This document shows positions 34,315 through 42,759 of a stretch of 64,000 nt of DNA, in pieces. The notes below the pieces were generated by a model. That model was given only the letters and a program-made list of their open reading frames with translations. It ran no database searches and was not told the DNA's origin. Positions within the stretch are counted from its first letter, which is position 1. Every line of letters begins with the position of its first letter. Position numbers and translations under genes: made by a program. The stretch is from NCBI GenBank assembly GCA_021737145.1, contig JAIPEN010000001.1, forward strand, positions 310,001 through 374,000, written 5' to 3'. This DNA comes from Desulfarculaceae bacterium (GTDB taxonomy: Bacteria > Desulfobacterota > Desulfarculia > Desulfarculales > Desulfarculaceae).

Positions 34315-36438
34315 TTAGTCCCCGCCTCCGCCGGCCACCGCGCCCTCGATCCAGTAGGCGCGCTGCTGGGCCAGGAAGCCGTCGGCCCGGCGCATCTCCA
34401 GCCAGTGGTTGACCAGCTGGCGCATCTGCACCGAGTTACGGGGCATGAGGTAGGCGAACACCACCACCGCGCCCAACTCCTTGGGCCGCACCGCGGTGTA
34501 GCCCGGATGGCTGGAGGCCCACACCCCGCCCTGCTCCAGGGTCCACAGGGCCGCGTCCCAGCACTTGGTCTTGGGCAGCTGGTCGTAGCCGGGCATGAGC
34601 ACCTGCTTGGCCCAGGGGAAAAGGCGCTGGGCCAGGACCTTCAGGCCCGGGTTGTCGAACACCGCCAGCCTCAGGTCCTTGTGCTGCTTGATGAGCTCCA
34701 TGCTGGTGAACTCGGCCACCCGGTCCGAGGGCACGATGAGGGCCATGGGGCTGTGATAGATGGGGCTGGAAAAGGTTCCCCAGAGCATGCGGTTTTCCAT
34801 GATGTAGACACCGCCCATCCAGATGTCCATGAGCCCCCGCTTGACGTCCTGCTCCAGGCTTTCATAGACCACGGGAACAAAGGCCAGCTTCACGTTGAAG
34901 GCCCGGGCCAGCTCATAGGCGCAGGCCACGTCATAGCCCACCAGCTCCCCTTGCCGGTTGGTGTAGGCAAAGGGCACGATATCCCGGCCGTAGCCCACCC
35001 TGAGGGTCTGGGTGCTCTGGATGCGGCTCAAGACGTTCTGGCCGGGCTGCAGGGCGGCCTGGGGATGCTCGCGCAAAAACTCTTCCTGGGTCTTGTAGAC
35101 CTTGACCCGCACCCCGTGGGTGAGCGTCTCGGGCAGGCTGAAGCCCAGGTAGTTCTCCTGGGGCTGGGCCAGGATGTCGCGGAACATGACCTGCCCGCCC
35201 CAGGCCAGCAGTCCCGTCGCCAGCACCGGCGCCGCCACCGCGGCCACCAAAGGGACCAGGCGGAGCTTGATCTTGCCGTAGTAGTTGAAGGTCATCAGGA
35301 AGGTGAGGAAAGCGAAGCCCATGACCGACAGGGCCACCTGGCCGTAGCGGGTGACTATCATGGTCTGCACGTAGAGGTCGGTGGGCTGTCCGGGCAGGCC
35401 CAGCCAGGAGCCCAGGAAGTCCACCGCGTTCACCGTGGAGGTGGGCGAGCCGAAGCAGGAGATCAGGGACATGAAGGGCAAGGCGGCCTGCTCCCCCGGG
35501 CCCAGGAGGGTGCGGGTGTAAAAGGCCGCGAAGAGCATGAAGAAGTACACGAAGAAGTTGCCCAACTGGCCCAGGGGGTAGTTCACGGCCAGGGAGGTCT
35601 CGATGATCTCCTTGCTCTCCGGGTCGTCGATGCCGTTGTCCTGGGCCAGCTTTTCGGCTGCCTGCTGGATGTAGGGCAAGGCCACCACCGACAGGGTGGT
35701 GACCAGGGCCAGGGTCAGGGCGTTGCGCAGGATCAGGATGACCTCGCGGTAGCGCAGGGGCATCAGGGCGGCGATGGCCCAGGGCAAGGCGAAAAAGGCC
35801 AGCGCTCCGCAGGCGATCAGAAACAGGCCCACGTAGACCAGCAGGCCGCCGGCCTTGGCCAGCTCGGTGGTGCCCACGGTGACCGCGAACATGGCGAACA
35901 CGGCCACCGGGGCCAGCTTGACCACCCAGGACCAGATTCTCACGCAGGCGGTGCGCACCACCTCCAACAGATCCAAGGCCCGCTCCTTGCCGTGGATGGC
36001 CTGGATGGCCACTCCGAAGAACACCGACAAGAGCACCACGGCGGGCACGTAGTTGTTGGCCAAGTCCTGGAAGATGTTGCCCGGCAGGATGAGCTGCAAA
36101 AAGTCGGGGCCTCCCCGCGCCTGGGCGGCCGCGTCCAGCATGAAAGGAGGCGGTGCGGCGGGGAAGGCCTGGCTGAGCAGGTAGATGATCCCCAACACGC
36201 CGAACCAGGCGGCCAGGTAAAAGGGCCAGGATTTCTTGAGCAGCCGCATGGCCCTGGCTGGGCTCAGGCGGCCCAGGCCGTGCATGAGCGAGGAGATGAG
36301 GTAGGGATAGACCACCGACTGCAAGAGCATGACGTAGGCGTTGCCTATGGGCTGCAACACCCGGCAGGACTCGCCGGCCAGCACCCCGGCGGCTATGCCG
36401 CCCGCCGCGCCGATGCCTATCCACCCGGCCAGGGTCAT
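34315..36438 (-). CDS. Fusion of SDF-type dicarboxylate/amino-acid symporter and periplasmic solute-binding domain
   Basis: 707 aa. Residues 1-385 are a multi-helix transporter of the sodium:dicarboxylate symporter (SDF/DAACS) type; helices include IGNAYVMLLQSVVYPYLISS, VPAVVLLSVFFGVAIQAIHG and a re-entrant-like SCFGSPTSTVNAVDFLGSWL. The canonical NMDGT motif of helix 7 is not seen (GNFFVYFF stands there). A further helix near 393-415 leads to a family 3 periplasmic binding domain at about 470-700 (LRVGYGRDIVPFAYTNRQGE, GYDVACAYELARAFNVKLAF, DVKRGLMDIWMGGV). The binding domain would lie outside the cytoplasmic membrane and feed or gate the symporter. It is monocistronic with its own promoter. 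Confidence 0.85.
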   Translation of the reverse strand: MTLAGWIGIGAAGGIAAGVLAGESCRVLQPIGNAYVMLLQSVVYPYLISSLMHGLGRLSPARAMRLLKKSWPFYLAAWFGVLGIIYLLSQAFPAAPPPFMLDAAAQARGGPDFLQLILPGNIFQDLANNYVPAVVLLSVFFGVAIQAIHGKERALDLLEVVRTACVRIWSWVVKLAPVAVFAMFAVTVGTTELAKAGGLLVYVGLFLIACGALAFFALPWAIAALMPLRYREVILILRNALTLALVTTLSVVALPYIQQAAEKLAQDNGIDDPESKEIIETSLAVNYPLGQLGNFFVYFFMLFAAFYTRTLLGPGEQAALPFMSLISCFGSPTSTVNAVDFLGSWLGLPGQPTDLYVQTMIVTRYGQVALSVMGFAFLTFLMTFNYYGKIKLRLVPLVAAVAAPVLATGLLAWGGQVMFRDILAQPQENYLGFSLPETLTHGVRVKVYKTQEEFLREHPQAALQPGQNVLSRIQSTQTLRVGYGRDIVPFAYTNRQGELVGYDVACAYELARAFNVKLAFVPVVYESLEQDVKRGLMDIWMGGVYIMENRMLWGTFSSPIYHSPMALIVPSDRVAEFTSMELIKQHKDLRLAVFDNPGLKVLAQRLFPWAKQVLMPGYDQLPKTKCWDAALWTLEQGGVWASSHPGYTAVRPKELGAVVVFAYLMPRNSVQMRQLVNHWLEMRRADGFLAQQRAYWIEGAVAGGGGD

Positions 36439-36491
36439 GAAGCGTCACCCGTCATCCAAAAGCATCCCCTAAAAAGTATAGGCAGGTGGGC

Positions 36492-36520
36492 ACTATAACC
36501 CAGGGGCGCGGGAGGCTCAA
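36492..36520 (-). promoter_or_regulatory. Sigma-70 promoter of the symporter-binding-protein fusion
   Basis: Minus-strand TTGAGC, 17-nt spacer, TATAGT, identical in hexamers and spacing to the aminotransferase promoter at 32638. It gives a leader of about 50 nt before the ATG at 36438. Confidence 0.65.
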
Positions 36521-36578
36521 GGACGCGTGTTCCGGGAAAGCCCTTTGCGCAACTAAGCCTTGGGCCAAGGCCTGATCC

Positions 36579-37742
36579 GTGTTATCAAGTCGCCTGGACG
36601 CGGTTCAGCAGGGAGAAAGCGGCTTGGAACAATACCTGACTGTGGTGCAAGAGGGCGACGCCAACGGCAACGGCATGCTCCTACGCCTCGATTTCCCCTC
36701 GGGCCTGGTAATCCACGCCCTGCCCACCCCCAACGAGTACGGCGGCGAGTGGGACCTGGGACCCACCTGGAACTACCTGGTGGAGGGGGACCGGCCTTTT
36801 CTGGTGGACACCGGCCGCTGGGGCACCGGCGGCGCGTTGATGAAGATGATCGTCCAACTGGGGCCGGGGCGCTCACCGGAGTTCGTGGTGCTCAGCCACG
36901 GGCACGAGGACCACGACGGCGGCCTGGCCGAGGTCACTGCCCAGACCGGGGCCGAGGTGCGGGCCCACGCGGCCTATTGCCTGCTGGCCCGGCCCTATCC
37001 CGGGCTGGCCCCCCAGGAGTACAAGCGCGATTTCCCGGCCAAATGCTGGCACTGCTTCATGCCCGAGTCTTTCTACGGCCCCAACTGCCTGGGCTATCAC
37101 CGCGAGTTGCAAGACCGTCTGGTGCGGGAGGTGGGCGACGGGCGCCAGAGCCTGGGCACGGACCTGGAGAGCCGGCACGTCCCCGGGCACTGCCCCGACT
37201 CTTTGGCGGTGGAGGCCGGGGACGAGGCGGTGCTGGTGGGAGACACCATCCTGCCCGACATCACCCCCTGGCCCACGGGACGGTTCATGTACAAGCTGAC
37301 CGCGCCGGTGCTGGGGGAGCGCTACCCCGAAGCGGGCCAACTCTACGGCCTGCCGCGCTATCTGCGCTCCCTCAAGGAGCTGCGCGAGTTGGGCCAAGCC
37401 CGTCCCGGCCTGGCGGTGCTTCCCGCCCACCGCTTGTATTACCAGGGCCGCTTCAATTTCCTAGACCTTGCCGGGAGGGTGGACGAGCTGCTCAAGCACC
37501 ATGTGGAGCGTTGCGCGGACTTGCTGCGCATCCTGAAAGACAGCCCCAAGAATGCCGAGGCCCTGGCCCGGGCTCACTTCGAGGACGCCAAACTTAGCGG
37601 GCCGGGGATGAACATGGCCAAGAACGAGGTGGTCTGCCACTGCGAACTGCTCATGGACGCCGGCGACGTGGTGCGCAATGCGGACCGGCTCTGGGAGGCC
37701 ACGGGGTCGGGCAACTTCGAAAGGTTTATCCAGGAAATTTAA
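36579..37742 (+). CDS. Metallo-beta-lactamase-fold hydrolase
   Basis: 387 aa from a GTG; a TTG at LEQYLTVVQEGD with AGGGAG upstream is an alternative start. The metal site is VVLSHGHEDHDGG (residues 105-115, HxHxDH), followed by the later SRHVPGHCPDSLAV, VGDTILPDITP and VLPAHRLYY, which supply the remaining His and Asp ligands. The C-terminal 90 residues (LLKHHVERCADLLRILKDSP) form a helical extension seen in beta-lactamase-like proteins with a BLACT-type winged domain. The substrate is unknown. It stands alone on the plus strand. Confidence 0.85.
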   Translation: MLSSRLDAVQQGESGLEQYLTVVQEGDANGNGMLLRLDFPSGLVIHALPTPNEYGGEWDLGPTWNYLVEGDRPFLVDTGRWGTGGALMKMIVQLGPGRSPEFVVLSHGHEDHDGGLAEVTAQTGAEVRAHAAYCLLARPYPGLAPQEYKRDFPAKCWHCFMPESFYGPNCLGYHRELQDRLVREVGDGRQSLGTDLESRHVPGHCPDSLAVEAGDEAVLVGDTILPDITPWPTGRFMYKLTAPVLGERYPEAGQLYGLPRYLRSLKELRELGQARPGLAVLPAHRLYYQGRFNFLDLAGRVDELLKHHVERCADLLRILKDSPKNAEALARAHFEDAKLSGPGMNMAKNEVVCHCELLMDAGDVVRNADRLWEATGSGNFERFIQEI

Positions 37743-37881
37743 AAAAGCAGCTTAAGATTTAGGCATCAGGCGGCGACAAACAAAGAAAGACCAAGACAGG
37801 TTGGGAAAGGAATGGACCTGAGCCTGGCGCTCGTTACGCCCGTCTGTCCCATCCCGCTATTGATGTCACCGTTACCGGGAA

Positions 37882-37974
37882 CGCCACCAGCCCCCTGCCC
37901 TGCCCCTGACCGCCCCCTACTCTTTTTTCACAACTTCTTTGCTTTGCCCTGCCGCTGTAAAGAATCCCATCGCG
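37882..37974. repeat. Pyrimidine-rich intergenic repeat R2, copy c
   Basis: CGCCACC at the start, CTCTTTTTTCACAACTTCTT then TGCTTT in the core, and AAAGAATCCCATCGCG at the end. Spacing and order match copy a at 33912. Confidence 0.5.
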
Positions 37975-38035
37975 GGGGCGTAATGAACCTTTTGCGCAGC
38001 GCGTCGATCTCAACCTGCCACAGGCAACACCGCCA

Positions 38036-38063
38036 TAAAAAAGGGCGGGGATTCACCCCGCCC
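38036..38063 (-). terminator. Rho-independent terminator of the HIT/DUF484 operon
   Basis: On the minus strand GGGCGGGG, a 5-nt loop, CCCCGCCC and then TTTTTT, about 30 nt after the HIT stop. Confidence 0.9.
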
Positions 38064-38092
38064 TCACTACTCTTTTTTTCAATAACCCTTGC

Positions 38093-38515
38093 TTACAGCG
38101 CCTCGATAATCTTGCCCTGCTTGCTCTTGATGCTCCGGGTGTTGCCCTTCTTGGGGGCCCACTCCAGTATCTTGAGCTTGTCCTTGGGCCGGTTGCGCGG
38201 GATCAGGTGCACGTGATAGTGCATCACCACCTGATTGGCTCCCTTGCCGTTGAGCTGCAACACCGCCACGCCGCCGGGCTTGAGCGAGTTGAAGATGGCC
38301 GCGCACACCTTCTGGGTGGTCTGGTGCACCGCGGCCAGATCGCCGGGCACCATCTCGATCAGGTTCTCGTAATGGGTCTTGGGTATGACCAGCACGTGCC
38401 CCGGGGTCACGGGGTTTACATCCATGAAGGCCAGGGTGCGCTCGTCCTCATAGACCTTGTAGCAGGGAATTTTGCCCGCCACGATGTCGCAGAAGATGCA
38501 ACTTTCCTCGCTCAT
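38093..38515 (-). CDS. HIT-family nucleotide hydrolase
   Basis: 140 aa from the ATG at 38515. A GTG one codon upstream is also possible and would overlap the preceding TAG by one base. CIFCDIVAGKIPCYKVYEDE with a zinc-type CxxC, FMDVNPVTPGHVLVIPK and the HIT triad HYHVHLIPR identify the HinT/PKCI branch. These hydrolyse AMP-amidates and related nucleotides. The C-terminal basic tail (KKGNTRSIKSKQGKI) is slightly unusual. It is translationally linked to the upstream DUF484 gene. Confidence 0.92.
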   Translation of the reverse strand: MSEESCIFCDIVAGKIPCYKVYEDERTLAFMDVNPVTPGHVLVIPKTHYENLIEMVPGDLAAVHQTTQKVCAAIFNSLKPGGVAVLQLNGKGANQVVMHYHVHLIPRNRPKDKLKILEWAPKKGNTRSIKSKQGKIIEAL

Positions 38516-38517
38516 CA

Positions 38518-39354
38518 CTAACCCCCTTTCGGCTCCCGCAGCCCGTCGTCGCCGCCGGCTGCCGACAAATCCACTATGCGCAGGCCCTGGGCATAGGGCC
38601 GGGTTACGTACTCGTTGACTTCACTAATCTTTTTGATCATCTCTCCCAGCCGTTCCACCTGGGTCATGAGCCCGGTTATGTCCTGGGCCCGTTGGTCGTC
38701 CGGGCCCATCATGCGCCTGAGCTTTTCCAGGCCCAGCTCCAGGGTGGCCAGGGGCTGGGCCAGCTCGTGGCAGGCCGCTCCGGCCATCTCCACCACCGCC
38801 TGGCGCTGCTCCATGCGCCTGGCCCGCCCCAGCAGCAGGGCCCCGTTGAGCCCGAAAGCCACCTTGGCTCCCAGACGCTCCAAAAAGTGCGTGTCCAGTC
38901 CCCGGCGGTAGCGCCGCCCGCTGTTGGCCCCCAGGTTCAGGCTGCCCAGCATCTCGCCGCTGACCCACAAGGGCAAGACGGCAAGAGATGCGGGGCGCTC
39001 GGCCCCGGGGAAAAAGAACTCGGCCAGGTCGCGGCCGGGCCGATCCTCCAAAAAAGGCCGCTCCAGATCGCCCAGGATCAGGCGCATCTCCTTGCGGCGG
39101 CGGAGAAAACAGCCCGCCGGCGCCTCTCCGTCCGGCCCGAAAACCGCGTCCAGGCGGCGGTTGTCGGCCAGCAGGGCCACGGTCACCTGGTCCAGATGGT
39201 ATATGGAGGCCACCACCTGGGACAAACGGGCCAGCAGGGAATCCGGCTCATGGGGCGCCAGCAAAAATTCTTCCACCTGGTCCAGACGGCTTTGGATTTC
39301 CTGGTTGCGCCGAGCCTGGGTGAGCAGCTCGTCCAAATCCGCCGGGGTGAGCAT
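38518..39354 (-). CDS. DUF484/GAF-like protein with a HisKA-type helix but no kinase ATPase
   Basis: 278 aa from the ATG at 39354 (MLTPADLDELLTQARRNQEI), preferred over 39408 because AAGG lies 7 nt upstream. Residues about 10-180 look like a DUF484/GAF sensory fold (VASIYHLDQVTVALL, ASLAVLPLWVSGEMLGSLNL). Next comes a histidine-kinase dimerisation helix with an H-box-like AGAACHELAQPLATLELGLE, then a second helix (QRAQDITGLMTQVERLGEMI). The protein stops with no N, G1 or G2 box. It could be a phosphoacceptor or a pseudo-kinase. The HIT gene follows directly. Confidence 0.78.
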   Translation of the reverse strand: MLTPADLDELLTQARRNQEIQSRLDQVEEFLLAPHEPDSLLARLSQVVASIYHLDQVTVALLADNRRLDAVFGPDGEAPAGCFLRRRKEMRLILGDLERPFLEDRPGRDLAEFFFPGAERPASLAVLPLWVSGEMLGSLNLGANSGRRYRRGLDTHFLERLGAKVAFGLNGALLLGRARRMEQRQAVVEMAGAACHELAQPLATLELGLEKLRRMMGPDDQRAQDITGLMTQVERLGEMIKKISEVNEYVTRPYAQGLRIVDLSAAGGDDGLREPKGG

Positions 39355-39473
39355 GATTCTACCTTCCCGCCGCGGCGCCATGGTGCCCGTTAGGGGCGCC
39401 GAAAACATGCTGGCGCCATGCTAGCATAATCGCACTTTGCCGGCAACTAAGCGTTAAGCTGGGCTCTTTTGGC

Positions 39474-39502
39474 TTGGGCCGGGCAGGCAAAAGACCTATA
39501 AT
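39474..39502 (+). promoter_or_regulatory. Sigma-70 promoter giving a probably leaderless nitrilase transcript
   Basis: TTGGGC, 17 nt, perfect TATAAT. The -10 ends 6 nt before the ATG at 39509, so transcription should begin at or next to the start codon. Confidence 0.65.
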
Positions 39503-39508
39503 GAGCCC

Positions 39509-40330
39509 ATGCTTTGCGCGGTGATCCAGATGACCAGCACGGTCAAGCGTCCGGAAAACCTGGAACAGGCCGCCGCCTTGTTGGCCTCGGCCAGCTCCTC
39601 GGGGGCCAAATTGGCTGTTTTGCCGGAGCATTTTTCCTATCTGGACGCCATGGACCAGATGCCAGCCGTGGCCGAGCCCCTCAAGGGCCCCACGGTGAAG
39701 TTTTTGGCCTCCCAGGCAAAAAAACACGGCCTTTGGATCATCGGCGGATCGTTTGCCCGCAAAAGCTTAGACCCGGCGCGGGCTTACAACACCTGCCCCG
39801 TCTTGGACCCATCGGGCGAACTCAGGGCCTTTTATGATAAGGTGCATATGTTCGACTTGGCCCTGCCCGGTCAGGCCGCCTGGGAGGAATCCCGTTTCGT
39901 GAAAAACGGCCGCCGCCTGGTCACCGTTGACACCCCGGCTGGGCTTGTGGGCCTAAGTATTTGCTATGACTTGCGCTTTCCTGAACTATACCGCCGCCTG
40001 CGCCTCAAGGGGGCCACGATTCTGGCCGCGCCCAGCGCCTTCACCCATGCCACGGGCAAGGTGCATTGGGAAATCCTGGCGCGGGCCCGGGCGGTGGAAA
40101 ACGCCTGCTATGTGCTGGCCGCGGCCCAAGTGGGCCTCCATGGAGGCCGGCGGCGCTCCTGGGGGCAGGCCATGATAGTGGATCCCTGGGGAGAGGTGCT
40201 GGCCCAATGCGGCTCCGAGCCAGGGGTGGCCCTGGCCCGGGTGGAGCCCCGGGGCGTGGAGCGGGCCAGACGCAAGCTGGATTCCACCAACCACGCCCGG
40301 TTGCTGCCCCGGGCCTGGCACGGCAGGTGA
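39509..40330 (+). CDS. Carbon-nitrogen hydrolase (nitrilase superfamily, Nit-type amidase)
   Basis: 273 aa. The catalytic triad is visible: Glu40 (AVLPEHFSYL), Lys110 (FYDKVHMFDL) and Cys151 (GLSICYDLRFPELYRRLRLK). YDKVHMFD and the R-F-P-E-L-Y segment are typical of Nit1/Nit2-like enzymes, which deaminate omega-amidated or deaminated glutathione metabolites. The start MLCAVIQMTS fits the family. No ribosome site is present because the transcript seems leaderless. The AI-2E permease gene starts 3 nt after its stop. Confidence 0.92.
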   Translation: MLCAVIQMTSTVKRPENLEQAAALLASASSSGAKLAVLPEHFSYLDAMDQMPAVAEPLKGPTVKFLASQAKKHGLWIIGGSFARKSLDPARAYNTCPVLDPSGELRAFYDKVHMFDLALPGQAAWEESRFVKNGRRLVTVDTPAGLVGLSICYDLRFPELYRRLRLKGATILAAPSAFTHATGKVHWEILARARAVENACYVLAAAQVGLHGGRRRSWGQAMIVDPWGEVLAQCGSEPGVALARVEPRGVERARRKLDSTNHARLLPRAWHGR

Positions 40331-40333
40331 GGC

Positions 40334-41479
40334 ATGGATCACGATCCTCCCAATCAGTTCTTCCCCACGGCCACCAGCCGCTGGTTCTTCGGCATTTGCA
40401 CCCTGCTCATCCTCTACGCGGCCTATCTGCTGGTTATGCCCTTCCTCATGCCCATCTTCCTGGCCGTGGTGGTGGCGGTCATGGGCTGGCCCCTGCACAA
40501 GGGCGTGCTCAAGGTGGTGGGACACCAGCGCCAGGTTCTGGCCGCGGCCATCTCGGTGCTGCTGTTCGCCCTGATCATCGTGCTGCCCCTGTACTTCATT
40601 CTGGGGGTCATCACCTCCCAGGCCCTGGACCTGGCCGACACGGTCAACCGGATGATGGAAAGCGGGGAGCTGCAAAAAACGGTGCAGCAGGGCATGGGCC
40701 TGCTCAATCCCCTGCTGGAGCGGGTGCAGGACGCGCTGCACCTGGAAAAGACCGACATTCTCACCCAGGTGGGCCAGTTGGTGGGACGCATCAGCAACTT
40801 CCTCTACGCCAACCTGGCCGGGCTGCTCAAGGGCGTCACCAACCTGGTCATCGACTTTTTCCTCATGCTCATCGTGGCCTTTTATCTGCTCATCGACGGC
40901 CGCCACGCGGTGGACCGCCTCTTGGACCTGAGCCCCATGCCGGTGAGCCTGAACAACCAGATCAAGGACGAGGTGCTCACCACCATGCGGGCCACCCTCA
41001 CCGGCACGGTGGTGCTGGCCCTGCTGCAGGGCTTCTTGGGAGGCGTGGGATTCTGGACCTTCGGGGTGCCCAACAGCCCCTTCTGGGGCACCTTGATGGT
41101 CTTTGCCTCGGTGGTGCCCATCGTGGGCACCGCGATGGTGTGGGTGCCCGGCGGGTTGTATCTGCTGATCATAGGCCACACCGGCCCGGCCATCGGCATG
41201 ATGGCCTGGTGCCTGGTCGCGGCCCTGGTGTGCGACAACTTCCTCAGGCCCAAGCTCATCGGCGGCCTGGGCGGCCTGCATCCCTTGCTGGTCTTTTTCG
41301 CGGTGTTGGGCGGACTGCTGATGTTCGGGGTGATCGGGCTGGTGCTGGGGCCCATGGTCCTGGCCCTGTCGTTGTCGCTGCTGGAGGTCTACCGCCTGCA
41401 CTTCGTCGACCACCATGATGCATCCAATCCCGGCCCGGACTCCAAAGCCGAAGCCGAGAGTCAAGCGGAGCAAGCCTGA
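40334..41479 (+). CDS. AI-2E family (UPF0118/YdiK-like) membrane transporter
   Basis: 381 aa with about seven or eight helices. The family pattern of an N-terminal helix pair (FGICTLLILYAAYLLVMPFL), a long amphipathic segment, TLTGTVVLALLQGFLGGVGF, VPNSPFWGTLMVFASVVPIV and a late FLRPKLIGG is present. Members export various small molecules or ions; substrates are rarely known. Its TGA overlaps the glgC ATG (TGATG), and the nitrilase is just upstream. Confidence 0.9.
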   Translation: MDHDPPNQFFPTATSRWFFGICTLLILYAAYLLVMPFLMPIFLAVVVAVMGWPLHKGVLKVVGHQRQVLAAAISVLLFALIIVLPLYFILGVITSQALDLADTVNRMMESGELQKTVQQGMGLLNPLLERVQDALHLEKTDILTQVGQLVGRISNFLYANLAGLLKGVTNLVIDFFLMLIVAFYLLIDGRHAVDRLLDLSPMPVSLNNQIKDEVLTTMRATLTGTVVLALLQGFLGGVGFWTFGVPNSPFWGTLMVFASVVPIVGTAMVWVPGGLYLLIIGHTGPAIGMMAWCLVAALVCDNFLRPKLIGGLGGLHPLLVFFAVLGGLLMFGVIGLVLGPMVLALSLSLLEVYRLHFVDHHDASNPGPDSKAEAESQAEQA

Positions 41480-42756
41480 TGAAAGACACCCTGGCCATCA
41501 TCATGGCCGGCGGCAAGGGCGAACGCCTCTCGCCGCTGACCCGGGACCGCTCCAAGCCGGCCGTGCCCTTTGGCGGGGCCTACCGCCTCATCGACATCAC
41601 CCTGTCCAACTGCATCAACAGCGGCATCTACAAGATCATGGTGCTGCCCCAGTACAAGAGCCAGTCCATGGTGGACCACATCGAGGCGGGCTGGAACATC
41701 TTCTCCTTCGACCTGGGCCACTACCTGCGCATCGTCAGCCCCCAGATGCGCTCCGGCGAGCGCTGGTACGAGGGCACCGCGGACAGCGTGCGCCAAAACT
41801 CCTACCTGCTGGAGCGCGACCGTTATCTGGGCCACGTGCTTATCCTCTCGGGCGACCACGTGTACAAGATGGACTACTCCCGCTTCCGCCAGGCCCACGA
41901 GGCGGCCGGGGCCCAGGTGTCCATCGCGGTGATCGAGGTGGACCGGGAAATGGCCCGCTCCTACGGCGTGGTGGAGGTGAACCCGGATTTCAGCATCCGC
42001 GGTTTTCACGAAAAGCCCGAAGACCCGGTGTGCATCCCCGGCGACGAGGGTCACGCCCTGGCCTCCATGGGCATCTACCTGTTCGACCGGGCGGTGCTGT
42101 TGGAGGTGCTGGAGGAGCTGGAGGGCAAGGACTTCGGCCACGACATCATCCCCTCCCTGCTGGACCGCTACAAGGTCGTGGCCTATCCCTACAAGGCCCA
42201 GAACCACATCCGCGACTATATCTGGACCAGCGACGACCAGGGCCGCCGCAGCCTGAAGCTCATGGACTGCTCGGCCGACAGCGGCTACTGGCGCGACGTG
42301 GGCAATTTGGACGCCTACTGGAACGCCAACATGGACCTGTGCGGAGTGGACCCCTATTTCAACCTCTACGGCCAGCTCTGGCCCATCCGCACCTACCGCC
42401 GCCAGCTACCGCCCGCCAAGTTCGTATTCGCCAAGGAGCGCGAAAGCGAGGGCCGGGTGGGCAAGGCCCTGGACTCCCTGGTGGGCCAGGGGTGCATCAT
42501 CAGCGGGGCGATGGTGCGCAACTCGGTGCTGAGCCCCAACGTGGTGGTGCAGTCCTGGAGCCAGGTGGACGAGAGCGTTATCATGGACGACGTGACCATC
42601 GGCCGCCGCTGCAAGATAAAAAAGGCCATCATCGACAAGGGCAACCATCTGCCCGAGGGCACCGAGATCGGCCTGAACCCACGGGCCGACGCCGAGCGCT
42701 TCACGGTCACTCCCCGGGGCATCTGCGTGGTGCCGCGCGGCTACTTCGGAGGCTAG
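41479..42756 (+). CDS. glgC: Glucose-1-phosphate adenylyltransferase
   Basis: 425 aa. LAIIMAGGKGERLSPLTRDR and SKPAVPFGGAYRLIDITLSN are the nucleotidyltransferase and regulatory N-terminus; SGDHVYKMDY, YGVVEVNPD and GFHEKPEDP continue the pattern, with YWRDVGNLDAYWNANMDL close to the glucose-1-phosphate site. A left-handed helix follows (CIISGAMVRNSVLSPNVVV). It makes ADP-glucose for glycogen. No other glycogen gene is in the window; instead a GAF protein follows after 3 nt, which suggests linked control. Confidence 0.95.
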   Translation: MKDTLAIIMAGGKGERLSPLTRDRSKPAVPFGGAYRLIDITLSNCINSGIYKIMVLPQYKSQSMVDHIEAGWNIFSFDLGHYLRIVSPQMRSGERWYEGTADSVRQNSYLLERDRYLGHVLILSGDHVYKMDYSRFRQAHEAAGAQVSIAVIEVDREMARSYGVVEVNPDFSIRGFHEKPEDPVCIPGDEGHALASMGIYLFDRAVLLEVLEELEGKDFGHDIIPSLLDRYKVVAYPYKAQNHIRDYIWTSDDQGRRSLKLMDCSADSGYWRDVGNLDAYWNANMDLCGVDPYFNLYGQLWPIRTYRRQLPPAKFVFAKERESEGRVGKALDSLVGQGCIISGAMVRNSVLSPNVVVQSWSQVDESVIMDDVTIGRRCKIKKAIIDKGNHLPEGTEIGLNPRADAERFTVTPRGICVVPRGYFGG

Positions 42757-42759
42757 GCC

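Larger units (their letters stand above)
37743..38092 (+). other. 350-nt gap with repeat R2 copy c and a HIT-gene terminator
   Basis: Apart from the R2 repeat and the minus-strand terminator at 38036 I see no gene. The 134-aa plus-strand ORF here runs through the terminator and into the 3' end of the opposite HIT gene and is not credible. Confidence 0.6.

Noticed and set aside
34150-36498. 782-aa plus-strand ORF opposite the symporter fusion
   Set aside because: Histidine/glutamine/glycine-rich shadow of a real gene with promoter and conserved domains on the minus strand.
37812-38216. 134-aa plus-strand ORF downstream of the metallo-hydrolase
   Set aside because: Crosses the HIT terminator and the 3' end of the HIT gene; no conserved motif.
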